From Paenibacillus sp. RUD330 (lineage in GTDB: Bacteria; Bacillota; Bacilli; Paenibacillales; Paenibacillaceae): DNA of 64,000 nt. Location: contig NZ_CP022655.2 in NCBI RefSeq assembly GCF_002243345.2, positions 461,001-525,000 on the forward strand, given 5' to 3'. The notes below the pieces were generated by a model, which ran no database searches, was not told the DNA's origin, and saw only the letters and a program-made list of their open reading frames with translations. Numbering within the stretch: position 1 is the stretch's first letter; the number at the start of each line of letters is the position of its first letter. Shown here one piece after another: positions 63,333-64,000 of this stretch. Made by a program: the position numbers and the translations under genes.

Positions 63333-64000
63333 TTATTTTCGCAGCAAAGCCAAATCGAACTCCGGAACGAGGCCTTCCCTCGCCGCTCGTCCGAGCAAGG
63401 ACTCGACGGCGTTGTAGCCGTCCTCGCCAAGCTCGCGGGTGAACTCGTTCACGTAGAGGGCGATGTGGGCGCTGGTGACCTCGGGCGACATTTCCTGGGC
63501 ATGGGATCGGACATAATCGGCAGATCGCGCGGGATGCTCCCAGGCGTATTCGACGGAAGCGCGAGCCCATGCCTCGATGGAGCTGCGGTCGAGGGAGCGC
63601 TTGGCAATGATGGCGCCGAGCGGAATCGGGAGGCCCGTATCGGCTTCCCACCATGCGCCCATATCGGCCATCAGCGACAGGCCGTATTCGGGATAAGTGA
63701 AGCGCGCTTCGTGAATGACGAGCCCGGCATCGATACGGCCGTCGCGGACGGCGGGCATGATTTCGTGGAAAGGCATGACGATAATTTCGCCGACGCCTCC
63801 GGGAACATTCTGCGCCGCCCAGAGCCGGAACAGCAGGTAGGCGGTCGACCGTTCGCTCGGCACAGCGACCCGCTTGCCGCTCAGCCAGGATGGATCCGCG
63901 CCGGGAGCGGCAGCTCCCATGTGGGCATGGGCCGAGCCTGCAGCAGGAACGGCCTCCTGATAGGAGGTTTGCTGCTCATCAGGGATTGTTAGGCCTGCCG
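63333..64000 (-). CDS. mqnD: 1,4-dihydroxy-6-naphthoate synthase MqnD (5' part outside window)
   Basis: Enzyme of the futalosine route to menaquinone that releases 1,4-dihydroxy-6-naphthoate from cyclic de-hypoxanthine futalosine. About 221 C-terminal residues are present, and the frame is open to base 64000. The blocks KRVAVPSERSTAYLLFRLW, VMPFHEIMPAVRDGRIDAGL, VIHEARFTYPEYGLSLMADM and TGLPIPLGAIIAKRSL are typical of the MqnA/MqnD (DUF178) family, with the GLPIPLG loop favouring MqnD. About 60 N-terminal residues are outside. An unusual Ala/His/Pro-rich stretch near the edge may be an insertion before the conserved part. Confidence 0.88.
   Translation of the reverse strand, partial: AGLTIPDEQQTSYQEAVPAAGSAHAHMGAAAPGADPSWLSGKRVAVPSERSTAYLLFRLWAAQNVPGGVGEIIVMPFHEIMPAVRDGRIDAGLVIHEARFTYPEYGLSLMADMGAWWEADTGLPIPLGAIIAKRSLDRSSIEAWARASVEYAWEHPARSADYVRSHAQEMSPEVTSAHIALYVNEFTRELGEDGYNAVESLLGRAAREGLVPEFDLALLRK

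Overview
The window reads as chromosome of a GC-rich, spore-former-type Firmicute, most likely Paenibacillus or a close relative. The basis is Gram-positive ribosome binding sites with frequent GTG/TTG starts, three very large secreted proteins with triple S-layer homology (SLH) domains, Bacillus-type riboswitches, ABC exporters paired with two-component systems, and a futalosine-pathway mqnD gene. The genus is inferred from gene content. No rRNA, tRNA, prophage, insertion sequence or CRISPR array was recognised.

Layout. 1-2500: molybdate transport (modB cut by the left edge, modA) divergent from a DNA-binding/solute-binding fusion regulator. 2500-10130: DinB-like protein, MFS exporter, a secreted helical protein behind a promoter and leader terminator, a DUF975 membrane protein, a terpenoid-cyclase-fold protein, a putative RNA methylase and a WYL regulator. 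10277-15466: giant SLH phosphoesterase. 15639-20604: OmpR-type two-component system and BcrAB-like ABC exporter sharing a putative operator, with a minus-strand gene remnant between them. 20642-26375: chitinase, ArAE-type membrane protein, SLH purple-acid-phosphatase-like protein. 26512-30104: LysR regulator, ilvE, MFS exporter. 30311-33857: ABC exporter with DesK/DesR-type kinase and regulator (LnrJKLMN/YvfRSTU arrangement). 33979-39438: SLH laminarinase preceded by a small overlapping ORF. 39571-46520: cupin, exported protein, TetR with a membrane gene that seems to start at CTG, ECF sigma factor, VOC protein, and a guanidine-I riboswitch driving a YkkCD-type SMR pair. 46749-51313: small Sm-like protein, clpP, second ECF sigma factor, tandem glycine riboswitch with sdaAB-sdaAA. 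52092-57352: sugar ABC importer without its ATPase, then an exporter ABC protein. 57483-63281: small protein, CWB2-like surface protein, AT-rich stretch with a broken small gene, and an M4 neutral protease translationally coupled to a 23-residue ORF. The right edge holds mqnD, cut at its 5' end.

The genes suggest a soil organism that degrades beta-glucan, chitin, protein and organic phosphate at its surface and defends itself with stress-controlled ABC exporters. The most unusual property is non-coding: short direct repeats lie just downstream of many genes, and in three cases (cupin, clpP, protease) the repeat unit includes the gene's last codons and stop. A second signal is a 15-bp dyad, CGGA-N7-TCCG, in twelve copies at two intergenic loci.
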